From the NCBI GenBank assembly GCA_020746875.1, contig JAGTJL010000007.1, positions 868,001-932,000 of the forward strand: 64,000 nucleotides of DNA, given 5' to 3'. The translations under genes and the position numbers were made by a program. This DNA is from Rhexocercosporidium sp. MPI-PUGE-AT-0058. Its lineage: Eukaryota; Ascomycota; Leotiomycetes; Helotiales. Every line of letters begins with the position of its first letter. Within the stretch, counting starts at the first letter, position 1. The notes beneath the pieces were generated by a model, which saw nothing but the letters and a program-made list of their open reading frames with translations, ran no database searches and was not told where the DNA came from. Shown in pieces: positions 1 to 10,508 of the stretch.

Positions 1-144
1 CTGCCAATTATTGCTTGCCCTTGCATTTCATCGTTTTCTCTACGTCACTGAGTCCAGAATTATCCAAACCATTGTGCCGCCTTCACTCTCTTTCATTTCA
101 TGGCCGATGTTCAGATAATTTGATCTATGTTTAAGATGCAATAG

Positions 145-1460
145 ATGCGCGACTGCGCCATGTCAAATCCTACTCCCCTACCGCCGTCGAGTCCAAGCCT
201 GCCATGGCGCTTCAGTAGCTCGGTCATTATGGGCCTGACAGGCGCTCTCTCGCGGGGATTTCTCTATGGGTTGAATCACATGGATACTATTGGGCTGGAT
301 AGATTTTTAGAGACGCTGGATAGGAGGAGGAATCCGGAACAAAGAGATAGAGGGTTGATCACTGGTATTTCTGCCCTTGTACTAGGACAGGATCAATGCT
401 GACAGCTCTCCGAATAGTGTCGAATCATGTTAGTGTGTAAGTTTGGGCCTGCACATTGGGAATCATACCGAGGCTTGATGCTCATGTGTCTGCAGCGTGG
501 ACGATCCGTTGATCTGGGGTGTACTTCCTTTGCGCTATGCCTTCAATCCCGGAAATCACAGATGGAGTTTGGGGAGTTATGATATATGTTTTCAGACCAG
601 GTAATTCGCCTCGCCCAAATTTGCCCATCTGGTTTGCCCCTGACTAAGATCATGCCAGGACTCTTACCGGATTCTTCAACCTTGGCCAAGTACTTCCTAC
701 CCATCGAGCGCATACAGGATCTACCCATGGCGGCCTCTTCCAACCCGTAATGACACAAGCAATCCGACTACTATCCTCCCAACCCTTTGCCAAGCCACCC
801 GCTTCTTATACACTGACTATGGAAACCGATCCGTTCAGTACTGGCGCACTCACATACAGTACGAATGGTCTCGACTCGTTCACTGCCCCCTCGATATACC
901 CCTCTCGCAGACACTCGTGGATTCATATTTTCCCGGAAGGAAGAGTTCATCAACATCCCAAGAAAACTCTGCGGTATTTCAAATGGGGAATCTCGCGCCT
1001 CATCCTCGAATCCGAACCATTGCCCGAAATCATACCCATTTTCATCGACGGAAATCAAGAAGTCATGCATGAGTCGCGAGAGTTCCCAAGATTTATACCA
1101 AGAGCTGGAAAGAACATCAGGATTGCCTTTGGAGAAAACATCGATGGGGAGAAGATATTTGGCGAGCTGAGGGAACGGTGGAAGAAGCTTGTCAGTCTGC
1201 AGAAAGAAGCATTGGCACGAAAGGGCCTAGACACGAATTGGGAGATGGGGGAATTGACAGACGGACTGAAATATGGCATGGAAGCTGTCGCGCTCAGGAA
1301 GGAGGTGACGATGAGGATACGAACGGAGGTCTTGAAAGTCAGGAGAAGCCTTGGATACCCAGACGAAGACCCAAAGCAAGGGCTGGTTGAGACGTGGATT
1401 GAGGAAGGTGGTAAAGAGACAGGGCGCATGGCCGATGGCAGCTGGGTTGGCGATACTTGA
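145..1460 (+). CDS. TAZ1: Tafazzin-type monolysocardiolipin acyltransferase
   Basis: Likely remodels cardiolipin by acyl transfer on mitochondrial membranes. I splice four exons: 145-364, 418-436, 496-600 and 659-1460, with GT-AG introns and one continuous frame of 381 codons (376 if the second ATG at 160 is used). The acyltransferase HX4D box NHVSVVDDP is rebuilt exactly across the second intron, followed by WGVLPLRYAF and RWSLGSYDICFQT, which are typical of tafazzins. Further on are HGGLFQP and the second acyltransferase block IFPEGRVHQ. The length equals that of yeast Taz1. The C-terminal third is charged and helical. A housekeeping gene, transcribed towards the CBM1 gene. Family assignment is secure; the choice between the two N-terminal ATGs is open. 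Confidence 0.9.
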
Positions 1461-2231
1461 TGTGAGCCGTACGATATATGTCCTCTAGTTAATAAATTCA
1501 ACCGGGGATAGAATCTGTAGACAATCGTAAATTCTACGTGCTGCACTCTCGACTTCAGTCACGCAAATCACACATCAGCAGTCGAGTCTCCATTATCCAG
1601 ACTTCCACCGCACTTCACACATTTCGATTGCAGCTCGCCTAGCAACGCTATTTTGAGGGTCGTCCCATCATCATATCATCCATCATGTAGTTGTTTAGCC
1701 TAGACGCATCGGGCCGCCTCGGAGCTCTCCCCTAGTTTCTACCTAGTTCGCCTCGCTATTTCTGGTTCTTGGAACAGATGTCATCCCATACATTATCTCG
1801 ATACTACCGTGTCTTGCGATTTATTTGCCGTCATGGTCCAGATTCGTCTACGGGCCTCCCTTGTTGGGTGTGTGTTTTTGGTCCCGAAGGGTTAAAAGCT
1901 TCCAACCGTGTGCCTGAATGCCGGGATTTTACCTCAATCTCGACTACCAGAATCTGTGTACCAAGGTCAATCAACCTTTGATCATCATTAATTGTGGTTG
2001 ATTGATGTTATCTGTACGGAGGTGCTTTTTTGTCAATAGTTGCACCACGTGCAGCTTCTCCCAATTTACCAATGGACATCCTCTCCACAGCCTCGGATTT
2101 TAAAAGGCTTGAAGAACAAGGTCTCCCTCTTCTTCCCTTACTTGATCACTTCCCTAGACTGTCTCCATCTTTCTGACAAAACTATATCCTGCTCTCATTC
2201 TCTCACAGTCTCATCCGAGAACTAAATCGCG
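1461..2231. other. Intergenic, promoter side of the CBM1 gene
   Basis: No coding signal is seen. A TTTTAAAAGG TATA-like stretch near 2097-2107 lies about 130 bp before the CBM1 start and is pyrimidine-rich downstream, as usual for fungal promoters. Confidence 0.4.
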
Positions 2232-2774
2232 ATGCATTCTCTAACCGTCGTCATCAGCTTACAACTGCTTCTCTCAGGTCTTGTTGTATGTACCAGCCAC
2301 CATCCCCCAGACAGGTCTTCTAACATCTTTCATAGGCCAGTCAAAGCACACTGACGATAACCCGCACGATTTGGACCGTCACCGTCATCGAGCCCCCAAC
2401 CAGCACTAAATCAACTCTAACCACCAAAGCCGTGACACCAACAACCAAGAAATCCAGCAGCAAATTCATACAGACCGTAATTGTGACTGTGACTGTCACA
2501 GATACTCTTACGACCAGGGTCACCGGTCCGACCAAGCCGACTCTGACTGCAGCCCCGGATCCGAACCTCACGAAGTGTCCTGTGCCTCTGTATTATCAGT
2601 GTGGTGGGAGTCGCTCGTATGGTGGGTGTACGAAGTGTGTTGCGGGCGCGTCGTGTCTCAGTCAGAATGGTAAGTCTGCTCGGTTATCAGGGCGAGAATA
2701 ATTTGAGTCTGGTGCTAACGATCTGTTGCGTAGATTGGTACTGGCAATGCGTGACTACTGCTATCGATGATTGA
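2232..2774 (+). CDS. Secreted stand-alone CBM1 (fungal cellulose-binding) protein
   Basis: Three exons: 2232-2285, 2336-2669 and 2734-2774, coding 142 residues. Exon 1 is a signal peptide (MHSLTVVISLQLLLSGLVA). Residues about 20-100 are rich in Thr, Ser and Val with repeated TVTVT stretches, probably an O-glycosylated linker. The C-terminus is a family 1 carbohydrate-binding module: CPVPLYYQCGG, then SYGGCTKCVAGASC, then WYWQC completed by exon 3. The aromatic and cysteine positions match CBM1. There is no catalytic domain, so the protein would bind cellulose or chitin at the wall or outside the cell; whether it acts as a scaffold, an adhesin or an effector cannot be told. The odd point is the order linker then CBM at the end with nothing in front. 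CBM1 assignment is strong; role is unknown. Confidence 0.87.
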
Positions 2775-3790
2775 AGAAAGGCGTGTTCCATATTGGCCAG
2801 AGGCGACTGTTGGAGTTGCAGTCCGAAACCTCTAACTTTGGAGCGTATGCCGAGGGGGAACATAGCCAATTTAATATGGCGTTGGACCAGTCTTTTTCTA
2901 TTCGCATGAGAGCAATTGATGCTGGTTGCATTTTCCACTCCGCTCGTTCCTACTCTATGTTTTCCTACCTTGATACATGCCATCTATCGTTTGGATATCT
3001 ACTACACTCCGCTTCCCATTATAGTTTCTCTTCATTTCAAATCAATACATCCATCTCAGCACATTCTATTGTCTATTTTATATTGTGAGGTCAATAAAAT
3101 TTAGTTCGAAACATAACATCATGAACTTCCACGGAAATTATGGATTTAACGGACTTTGCCATGAACAACTCACAGTGGACTTAACGGAAACAAGCTTTTC
3201 TCCATCGCTTTGATTCACCCGAAAACTAAAGTTACTTTTGTATTGAAGTCAAGTCTCCAGAAGTCAGCCCCACGATCCCCTAAGAAGGCGCCTTACTCAA
3301 TGCGGAGAAACTCGCGATGTTCAACAGTGTCTCGCTTATCGACCTCACGTAAACTGCTGGAAAGGTCTCCACTTTCTGGGAATAGTGTCGAGCTGTGCTC
3401 CTTAAAGGGCCTAGTACGTTCCCCAACAATGCTGTAATTGCTGTCTGTTGGACAAGATCCATCTGGATGAATAATGCAAGGTTTCAGCTTTGATGAGCTT
3501 CATTGGAATAGGACGAAGAACGTTGCCTGCTTGCAGGAATGAAGTCAGCAAAGATGTTTCGGGAAATTGCCGAGATATTGGAGGTAACATCGCCCCCATC
3601 AGAACGAACGAATATAAAACACCAACTACCCCCCATGGATGGGAACCATTTTGTCGTTACAATTCCACTTCCTTTCATTATCAAAGTGTCCAGTCACTCC
3701 TGCCCAGCCGCATCGAATATTTTCTAAAAGTCATCGAGCATTTTCATCCCAACTCACTCACAACTCGTGTTGCCAACTTCCATCTCCGAA
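2775..3790. other. Intergenic with AKR promoter
   Basis: No convincing coding region. A good TATA box (AATATAAAAC, 3611-3620) stands about 170 bp before the aldo-keto reductase ATG at 3791. Confidence 0.45.
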
Positions 3791-5026
3791 ATGGCTCGCC
3801 CCGTCCCCTCATCTCTCCAAAAGAGCCTCGACGCAACCAAAGTCGAGTATGTCCAGCTTGGACGCTCCGGTCTTCGAGTTTCCTCGCCAATTCTCGGTGG
3901 GATGTCTTTCGGCTCTAAAGATTGGCTCCCCTGGAACATCGAGGAAGAAGAAGCACTCCAAATACTGAAGGCTGCATACGACCGAGGTGTCAACACCTGG
4001 GACACGGCTGACATGTATTCTAACGGACTCTCAGAGGAGATTCTAGGGAAAGCCATCAGGAAATTTGACATTCCGAGGGAGAAGTTGGTGTTGATGACGA
4101 AATGTTACGTCTATGTCGCGGAAGAGGTGGGCATTTTTAGTGCTGCGTTGGGGTATGTCTTTTCTCGCCCTAAAATCCTCTATCATCTGGGTTTTGGATC
4201 AGATTCTTTGTTCTGGTCCTAAGATATTTAAAAATTATACTTGTTGACTCGTTGATCAGAGAGTCGATAGCAAGGAGTAAAGACCATGTGAATCGCGGTG
4301 GTAAGTCCCGTTCTACAGTACTTTTCTACCCACTGTAGTACTGAAGCTAGTGCAGGTCTGTCCCGCAGTGCCATTTTCAAGGCCGTCGAAGCGTCTCTCA
4401 AGCGTCTGGGGACCACCTATATCGATCTCTACCAAATCCACCGTTACGACCCTACTACTCCACCAGAAGAGACCATGAAAGCTCTCCATGATCTCGTCGA
4501 GTCCGGCAAGGTCCGATATATCGGTGCCAGCTCCATGTGGGCTACTGAATTTGCTAATATGCAATTCATTGCCGAGAAAAACGGCTGGACGAAGTTCATC
4601 AGCATGCAGAACATGTACAACTTGCTCTACCGCGAGGAAGAGCGAGACATGATCCGCTTCTGTAATGCAACTGGTGTAGGACTCATTCCGTACTCGCCCC
4701 TTGCGGGAGGTAAATTGGCCAGATTGGTGGGATATGAGGAGTCGACGAGATCACAGCAGAAGGCTGGACCTGGGGCTGCTCCTTTGAGTGAGGCGGATGT
4801 GGAGATTATCAGAAGGGTGGAGGAACTGGCGAAGAAGAAGGGGTGGAAGATGAGTCAGGTGGGACTTGCATGGTTGAGGGGTAAGGGCGCAGTGCCTATT
4901 AATGGCTTCAATTCCGTGGAAAGACTTGATGAGGCTTGTGATGTGCGAGGGAAAACGCTGGATGTGGAGGAGGTGAAGTTCCTTGAGCAGCCCTATGTGC
5001 CAAAGGTGGTGTTTGGGCACTTTTAG
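3791..5026 (+). CDS. Aldo-keto reductase (versiconal hemiacetal acetate reductase-like)
   Basis: NADPH-dependent reductase of carbonyl compounds, cytosolic. Exons 3791-4152, 4260-4300 and 4356-5026 give 357 residues; the middle exon of 41 bp was placed because it restores the frame and the GGLSRSAIF junction. The AKR active-site residues are visible: Asp and Tyr in [12 protein letters not shown], Lys in LMTKCYV and His in YQIHRYD. The C-terminal half has YSPLAGGKL and the cofactor-site region [14 protein letters not shown]. The closest recognisable relatives are fungal aldehyde reductases named after versiconal acetate or aflatoxin aldehyde reductases, but no polyketide cluster is next to it, so a specialised role is not supported. 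A TATA box lies at 3611. It may serve detoxification. Confidence 0.88.
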
Positions 5027-5640
5027 ATATATTCTTTGGTGCGTATGAACCAGAACATCTTATTTCAGGATAATAAGAGAGTCGACGGAATAGTTGGCCC
5101 TTGATGTCTTTTTGCTGTGCGGCCCGGGTGGCATCTGAGTGTTCATCAATGGTAGAAGCTCGCTCTGTCACAAATATGTTATTTAGGGTTCGTATTTCGC
5201 AAAAAGTTCAGAATACTTGATCAATAATGATCACCGATTTGCCCCGTAGTCTGCCATAGATGACCTCCAATCTTTTCTTTACTTCTGACTCCAGAACTCG
5301 CCGAAGATATTAAAAGAAATTGACGATATGTCACAAGACCCCAATACTATCCTGCTACAGCAGCAGTAGTAGTAAACTGTTGCCTAGCAGAACTGCTATG
5401 GAAGGCATTCAAATCAGAATACCCTACCAATGCATCATGGAAGATGCGGACTGAACCCTGGTGTTCCTCGAAATTTTCTCGCTTAGCTGACATAACAAAA
5501 TCAACACAAAAACAAAGCACAACAAAACGGCAGCGCGTCGCGTAAATTGGAACTCTTAAAACGACAGACAGACATATCTACTTTGGCATTTTAAAATTAA
5601 GAAGGGCAGAAAATAAAAGAATAAAAGAACAAAAGAACAT

Positions 5641-5782
5641 CCTGCACAAGGTGCAGGTAGAAAGAAATCCTCTCTGAAATGAGGATTTGCTTTTCGTAAG
5701 CGGGATTGGCGATGTGTACCGTCGGGCGCCGGGTTTCGTTCGTGGTATGCGGGAATGGCGACTTTTATCGTCGGGCGCCGGC
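5641..5782. repeat. Hairpins plus two-copy GC-rich direct repeat
   Basis: A perfect 7-bp hairpin (CCTGCAC-AAG-GTGCAGG, 5641-5657) is followed by a second 7-bp hairpin (AATCCTC...GAGGATT, about 5667-5688). Then come two similar 32-bp units (5701-5732 and 5750-5781), both starting CGGGA and ending GTCGGGCGCCGG. The stretch is more structured than its surroundings. It could belong to a non-coding transcript or be remains of a repeat; neither is shown. Confidence 0.5.
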
Positions 5783-6356
5783 TGTACACATGTTAGTTGA
5801 GGACTTGATTGAACACAGCAGACGTTACTTACGATGGACGTATGCGGGGTTGGCGTGCTGGATATGTCTTCATTTGGTTGTATAAACATGCTAGGAATTG
5901 TGGGGCCCTTGGGGAGGGTAAGCGAGGAAGCGGACTGATAATCAACAGTTCGACTCCCAGGATTCTGGCAAAAGCTAGTTTTTGTACTCTTTCTGAATTG
6001 TGTATTGAGACATCAATAAATTCAACAGTCAGTGGTGATGCAGTGTCGCCCGTTGATATTGCGAGGAGAGGACGGCCGTGTAGCCTAACGTTTAAATGAC
6101 TTGTGAGCCAAGGTTTCCGGAGTTCTAAAGACGTGGGTTTGATAGAATCTACATGGATCAACGCTCCTGCTTGGGAGCTTCGCCATGAAGATGGCAGTCT
6201 GCCTGTAATGAATTTTCAATTGGCTTCTTAGTTATTTATTCATCGTTTGATCAAGACGCTCGATCGACGCCTTGTTGTGGCTCGTTTAATGATCCAATAC
6301 TCAACCGGTGGAATACAACCCTTCGCAAAGATAATTGGGAAGGTACATTAGATACT

Positions 6357-6384
6357 CCACCCGGGCGACGTTACGCCCGGGTGG
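6357..6384. repeat. Perfect 11-bp stem, 6-nt loop hairpin
   Basis: CCACCCGGGCG, loop ACGTTA, then the exact complement CGCCCGGGTGG. GC-rich in an AT-leaning stretch. No gene end is next to it, so a terminator role is not supported. Confidence 0.7.
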
Positions 6385-7073
6385 ATGTGGTGGGCGTTTC
6401 CTCCTTGGTCAACAACAGGGCGGCCTGAGTTCGACCCCGCAGGAAATTTGATGCTTAAATACAAGTGAAAAAGATCTTTTGACTATGACCATTTGATTTC
6501 GGACCCAGAAAAGCTTTTGCGCCTTTTTGGGAAATGTCAATGCAGGCAGTGTAACGGAAATGCGAAGCTGACATGGTCCAATGCGCGTCTAGTGACTACC
6601 TCATCGGAATGTTTGTATGTGTAGGATCTCACTAAAAGACACGAACTGATGAGCACAAATAGTTCAACTTGTCATGCCATCCAAATCAAGGTGAGCCAAA
6701 ATGTTTTAATCGAGGTACACAGCGACGGTGGTAGGACCCAAGTATCCCAAAGCAGCTTTTGATATTGTCCTAGGGATTAAGGCGCAGAATACTTCGATAG
6801 ATGAGGATATGACTTGTAAAGGAGACGAATCTAATAGCCGGGTATCGGGGGTGCGGATACGCATTACCGTGAGCAGAAAATGGTGACAACTACCAAAGAC
6901 CTTGGGGCTTTGACAATCTGCCGAGTCCACGGTGGAAGCAGCTAGAGAAAGAAAAATTGTCCTATGTTAGACCGGAAAATCCGGGGCCCTCCCTCCACAT
7001 CTCAAAATTATTAAATTTCGATCTTAACAACACTGCTAGAGATCATCAACTATACCATAGCGTTACTCCTTAG

Positions 7074-7517
7074 GCCGATGGACTCTACCACTGCCCATGG
7101 GAAAAGGACCCATCTGCCAACTGTCAACATTGCCATGAGAAGGTCAGATGCAACTACGAGTATGTACAGTACCTCCCAGACTTACAATATCACTAGCAAC
7201 TAATCTTCCCACAGCAAGTTTGTAGACTCTCAGATTCGGCCTTACAGGTCCAAAGTCTTGTGTTGCCAAGACTTGGGGTTCTCAATTTCAAGTACCACAT
7301 GAGTTCTTGTCATGAGCGGGAGGCTCATGGCTTTCACGGATATGGTGATAGCCGTTCCTATGCTCTTCTGACGGATGCGAACGAGCAACAGCTGGCAATG
7401 GGTTTCTACCTCATTGGAACCTGCGAGATCATATGAATAGGGTGCACAAAGCCTTGGGAAATGTTGGTTTTGGTGCCTCTCTTTTTCTGGATGCTTCGAA
7501 TTTTAGCGTTCGCTGAG
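7074..7517 (+). pseudogene. Broken C2H2 zinc-finger protein gene
   Basis: Fragments of a fungal C2H2 protein read in three successive frames. The first part (from 7077) is YHCPWEKDP...CQHCHEKVRCNY, joined by a plausible GT-AG intron (about 7160-7214) to KFVDSQIRPYRSKVLCCQ. A frameshift follows, then CHEREAHGFHGYGD. After a second frameshift comes CERATAGNGFLPHWNLRDHM and NRVHK. The HEREAH and NLRDHMNRVH ends are classic finger ends of this group. At least two single-base shifts break it, so no intact protein is made. It was probably a DNA- or RNA-binding regulator. The upstream limit is unknown; AG at 7072-7073 may be an intron end. Sequencing error is less likely because two shifts occur within 200 bp. 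Confidence 0.68.
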
Positions 7518-7705
7518 AATTTCTTGCTTGAAACCGGCAGGGGATGATTTGAAAGATACGGTGGTTGAATGGCTGCAGATTGTACAATTTGGGTGTAATG
7601 ACATATCAATGTTGAGCTTTTCTGGGAAATCTGTTGTCTTGAACTGTATGCTTGGCTAGGCGGGTTTGCAAATATAGTCAGAAAAGGTCGCGCGAAAAGA
7701 GAAAT

Positions 7706-8612
7706 TCAAGGGCTCCTTTGTTTCTCGACAGCTTCTACTACTTGCTCTAACCACCATACGTGAATTCTTGGATCGCCTGTCAACTCTGGATGGAAACTCG
7801 TTCCAAAAACGTTCGCTTGACGGACAGCAATGATATCCCCTGTCTCAGAATCTAGCTTGCCCTTCGTGTCGGCATCCTTGATGGCAGCAGTACGTCCAGG
7901 CAGAGTGCCCATGATCTCAACATCTCCCAAGTTTATCGTCTTTGCTACACTCTCGTCAATGGGTCTGGATGGTGCAATGACTGTGTCATTGACCTTCGCC
8001 TCTCCTTCCTGTGCCCCAGAAACAGTCGGTAATAACTTCTCCACGATTGGAGCTCTGATGAAGATGGCTCTGAATGGTTCTTGGCTCGAACTATAGTCGT
8101 TCTGCTTCAGGAATGGAAGATCTAATTCGGCTTCAAAACTCTCGATTTGACGGCCGAAATGATTTCGGTTGACTCGAACATCCAAACCACCGATCAACTC
8201 CTGTCCTCCTTTCTTTGTTCTGTTTGCAGACTCGGCTAACAATATCAGACCAGCACAAGTTCCCCATGTTGGCTTTCTTGTAACCCTAACTTCATATTAG
8301 TATACATAATCCCTCAAATATCAAAATCTTAGAGATGACTCACTTCACGAAGTCGCGAAGAGGTTCCAGCATATTTGATCTCTGTGCCACCAACGATATC
8401 GCGGTGCTTTCTCCCCCGGGTATGATGAGGCCATCACATGATGACAGTTCCACCTCGGTCCGCACCTCTTTGAAAGTCCAGTCTCTCTCTATGGTGTCTT
8501 TGGTGGCCAGGATCCGAGCTGCTTGTCTCAAAAGCTGCACATGCTCATTGAAAGCACCCTGGAGAGCCAATACCCCCACGGTAATATTCACATCACGTTC
8601 AGTCGATCCCAT
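7706..8612 (-). CDS. SNO1: PLP synthase glutaminase subunit (PdxT/SNO family)
   Basis: Class I glutamine amidotransferase that hydrolyses glutamine and feeds ammonia to the PdxS/SNZ subunit for pyridoxal 5'-phosphate synthesis. Two exons: 8344-8612 and 7706-8276, 279 residues. I chose the ATG at 8612 (MGSTERDVNITVGVLALQGAF) because the family begins with this VGVLALQG strand; an in-frame ATG at 8702 would add 30 atypical residues. The GGES motif is at about residues 66-69, the nucleophile is Cys97 in GTCAGL, and the His/Glu pair is in SFHPE near residue 252. An insertion of about 50 residues before the HPE motif is usual in fungal copies. The SNZ partner is not in this window. It is divergent from the SLC1-type gene over 323 bp. 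Confidence 0.93.
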
Positions 8613-8935
8613 GTTGATTAGAAGATTGTTGTGAGTTGAAAACCTGATTTTGAAAATCAACACATGTGAGGATGAGAAATCTTCATCCGGTGACGCTTCC
8701 AAAGCGAGAAGGCCGGCCCGGCATAGCGTCTGGGCTGGCTGGTCATCAGAACAACCTTAAATTACGTAGCGTCTTGGCGCTTCCACCAAAATTTACTTAC
8801 ACACTCGGTCCCCGGACAAATCCTCCTCAACACTTTCCACGACTCTGTCTATGAAATTCGCTCTCTCCCCTCCGTGAGAGGGTCTCTACCACTGCCAATA
8901 TCTTTTCAGTTCTTCCGAGGAGCCTCCATTCCGAC
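8613..8935. promoter_or_regulatory. Shared promoter between SNO1- and SLC1-type genes
   Basis: A 323-bp gap between two divergent starts, so both promoters must lie here or overlap the 5' ends. Pyrimidine-rich runs lie before the 8936 start. No defined binding site was recognised. Confidence 0.5.
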
Positions 8936-9896
8936 ATGTCCGGCTTCCTCTACTACCTCAGCGCCTTTGCGGTCGGATACCTTGGGCTCACCGTGTTGCT
9001 CTTCATGTTGTCCTCCCGCGTCCCCGGAGCAGGCTTCTTCGGCCTCCTCCTGGCCTCGTATGCCTCTCTCCTACTGGCTGCCTCATACGGAGTCCTAATA
9101 TCTATTTTGATGCGCCTGGTAGGCCATGGCAGGAGTTCGCAATGGGCTACAGCACGGTTCTTCAAGCACTTGATGCGGTACACAACCGGCATCACCTTCT
9201 CGATCGAGGACCCGAACGACTATCTCAATAAGACACGACCTGCGATTTTCATTGGAAATCACCAGAGCGAGCTGGATGTTTTGATGCTAGGCTACATCTT
9301 CCCCCACCACTGCTCGGTAACCGCGAAGAAATCACTGAAGAGCATACCCTTCCTCGGTTGGTTCATGTCTCTATCTGGCTCTGTCTTTATTGATAGGGCG
9401 AATTCTACGAATGCGAGACATGCGATGGCAGGAGCATCAGAAGAGATCACAAGGGAGAAGCAGAGTGTTTACATCTTTCCCGAGGGAACAAGAAGTTATG
9501 CAAAAGAGCCCATGTTGTTACCCTTCAAGAAGGGCGCTTTCCATTTGGCAGTCCAAGCAGGCGTGCCCATTGTGCCAGTGGTAGTCGCAAATTACTCGGA
9601 CGTCCTTTTCGTGCCAGAGTGGAAGTTCAAGGCTGGTGATATTGCCGTTAAAGGTATGGCTTATTTCTATTCATCAAGTAATCATCTGCTAACTTCGCAT
9701 AGTCTTAAAACCAATCGAGACGAAAGGACTACAGCCATCAGATGTCGAAGACTTGGCTCGCGATACTAGAGAATTGATGCTCCGAGAGATAGTTGCAATA
9801 ACCTCGAAAGCCAGGGGTCGGCCTGTCGCAATGCCAGCACAAAGCTCCGAAGACGGGGTAGTAAAAGCAAGTGGTGCAGAAGCTACAATATCATAG
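8936..9896 (+). CDS. SLC1: 1-acyl-sn-glycerol-3-phosphate acyltransferase (SLC1-like)
   Basis: Acylates lysophosphatidic acid to phosphatidic acid in the ER or lipid droplets, a core step of glycerolipid synthesis. Exons 8936-9653 and 9703-9896 give 303 residues, the usual length. Two hydrophobic segments (residues about 5-27 and 32-60) form the membrane anchor. The four acyltransferase blocks are visible: NHQSELDVL (HX4D), SVFIDRANS, YIFPEGTRSY and VPIVPVVVANYSDV. The short last exon carries a Ser/Ala-rich tail. The 49-bp intron restores the VLKPIETKGL junction typical of the family. Confidence 0.93.
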
Positions 9897-10508
9897 GGGA
9901 AGATACAGCTCTTAATGAGGGCTAAAGCAATCGGTCGACAGCCAAGGATTTTGAGCCTCGATTCCGTTGGAACAGAGGAAACGGAGTCCCTGGATGCATG
10001 CATCATCGCATGTTCGGAGTATGGGGCCTTTTTGCATCAAGGAGTATATACCCATAAATGTTTGATTAGAGGCAATGATTTATACAGCAGTTCTGAACAC
10101 CAATTCATGCGACTCGTCTCTTGAAGAGAAAATTTATGCTGATTCTCCCGCAGCTGAAGTTTCGGCATTTTCTTCGTTCTGTGGGAGGTTTTTCATCTGT
10201 TCATCTTTTTGGCTGCTTTTCAGAAATCTTCCGTTTCTCATTCATAATTTACGTTGTGCAAGCCAGTTGCTGCAAGCAGTACAATTGTACTGTACATCTC
10301 AAGGCTTTGTTACTTCACTGACAAGATTCCTTTCACGACCATTTATGTCCTTTGATTTTCTGCACCCGACTTCCGAGTTTCGCATGCTTGACGTTACCCG
10401 CAAAAAGCCTTTGTTCTTTACTTTCTTATAGTAAGATTGAACCAGTCGCTCTTTAAAGACCCGCAGGCAATCAAATAGATCTACGAATTGTACCATTACC
10501 CTATAATT
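9897..10508. other. Intergenic
   Basis: The 3' side of the acyltransferase and the 5' side of the next gene. Open frames here have no family features. A pyrimidine-rich tract lies around 10140-10250. Confidence 0.35.

Larger units (their letters stand above)
5027..7073. other. Gene-poor 2-kb stretch with hairpins
   Basis: No family is recognisable in any frame. It contains two adjacent hairpins and a GC-rich direct repeat (5641-5782) and an isolated 11-bp perfect hairpin (6357-6384), listed separately. Two B-box-like TTCGA motifs (about 5951 and 6433) do not fold as tRNAs. Confidence 0.4.

Noticed and set aside
2341..2571. Val/Thr-rich open frame on the minus strand
   Set aside because: Shadow of the Thr/Val-rich linker of the CBM1 gene on the plus strand.
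5945..5975. B-box-like TTCGACTCC, possible tRNA
   Set aside because: The flanks do not form a T-arm stem, and no A-box, anticodon arm or acceptor stem fits.
6425..6450. GAGTTCGACCCC, possible tRNA B-box
   Set aside because: No cloverleaf can be drawn around it; the T-arm stem does not pair.
10075..10431. 118-codon plus-strand open frame
   Set aside because: Phe/Leu/Ser-rich with no domain, no splice partner, and lying in the leader region of the next gene; looks like a chance frame.
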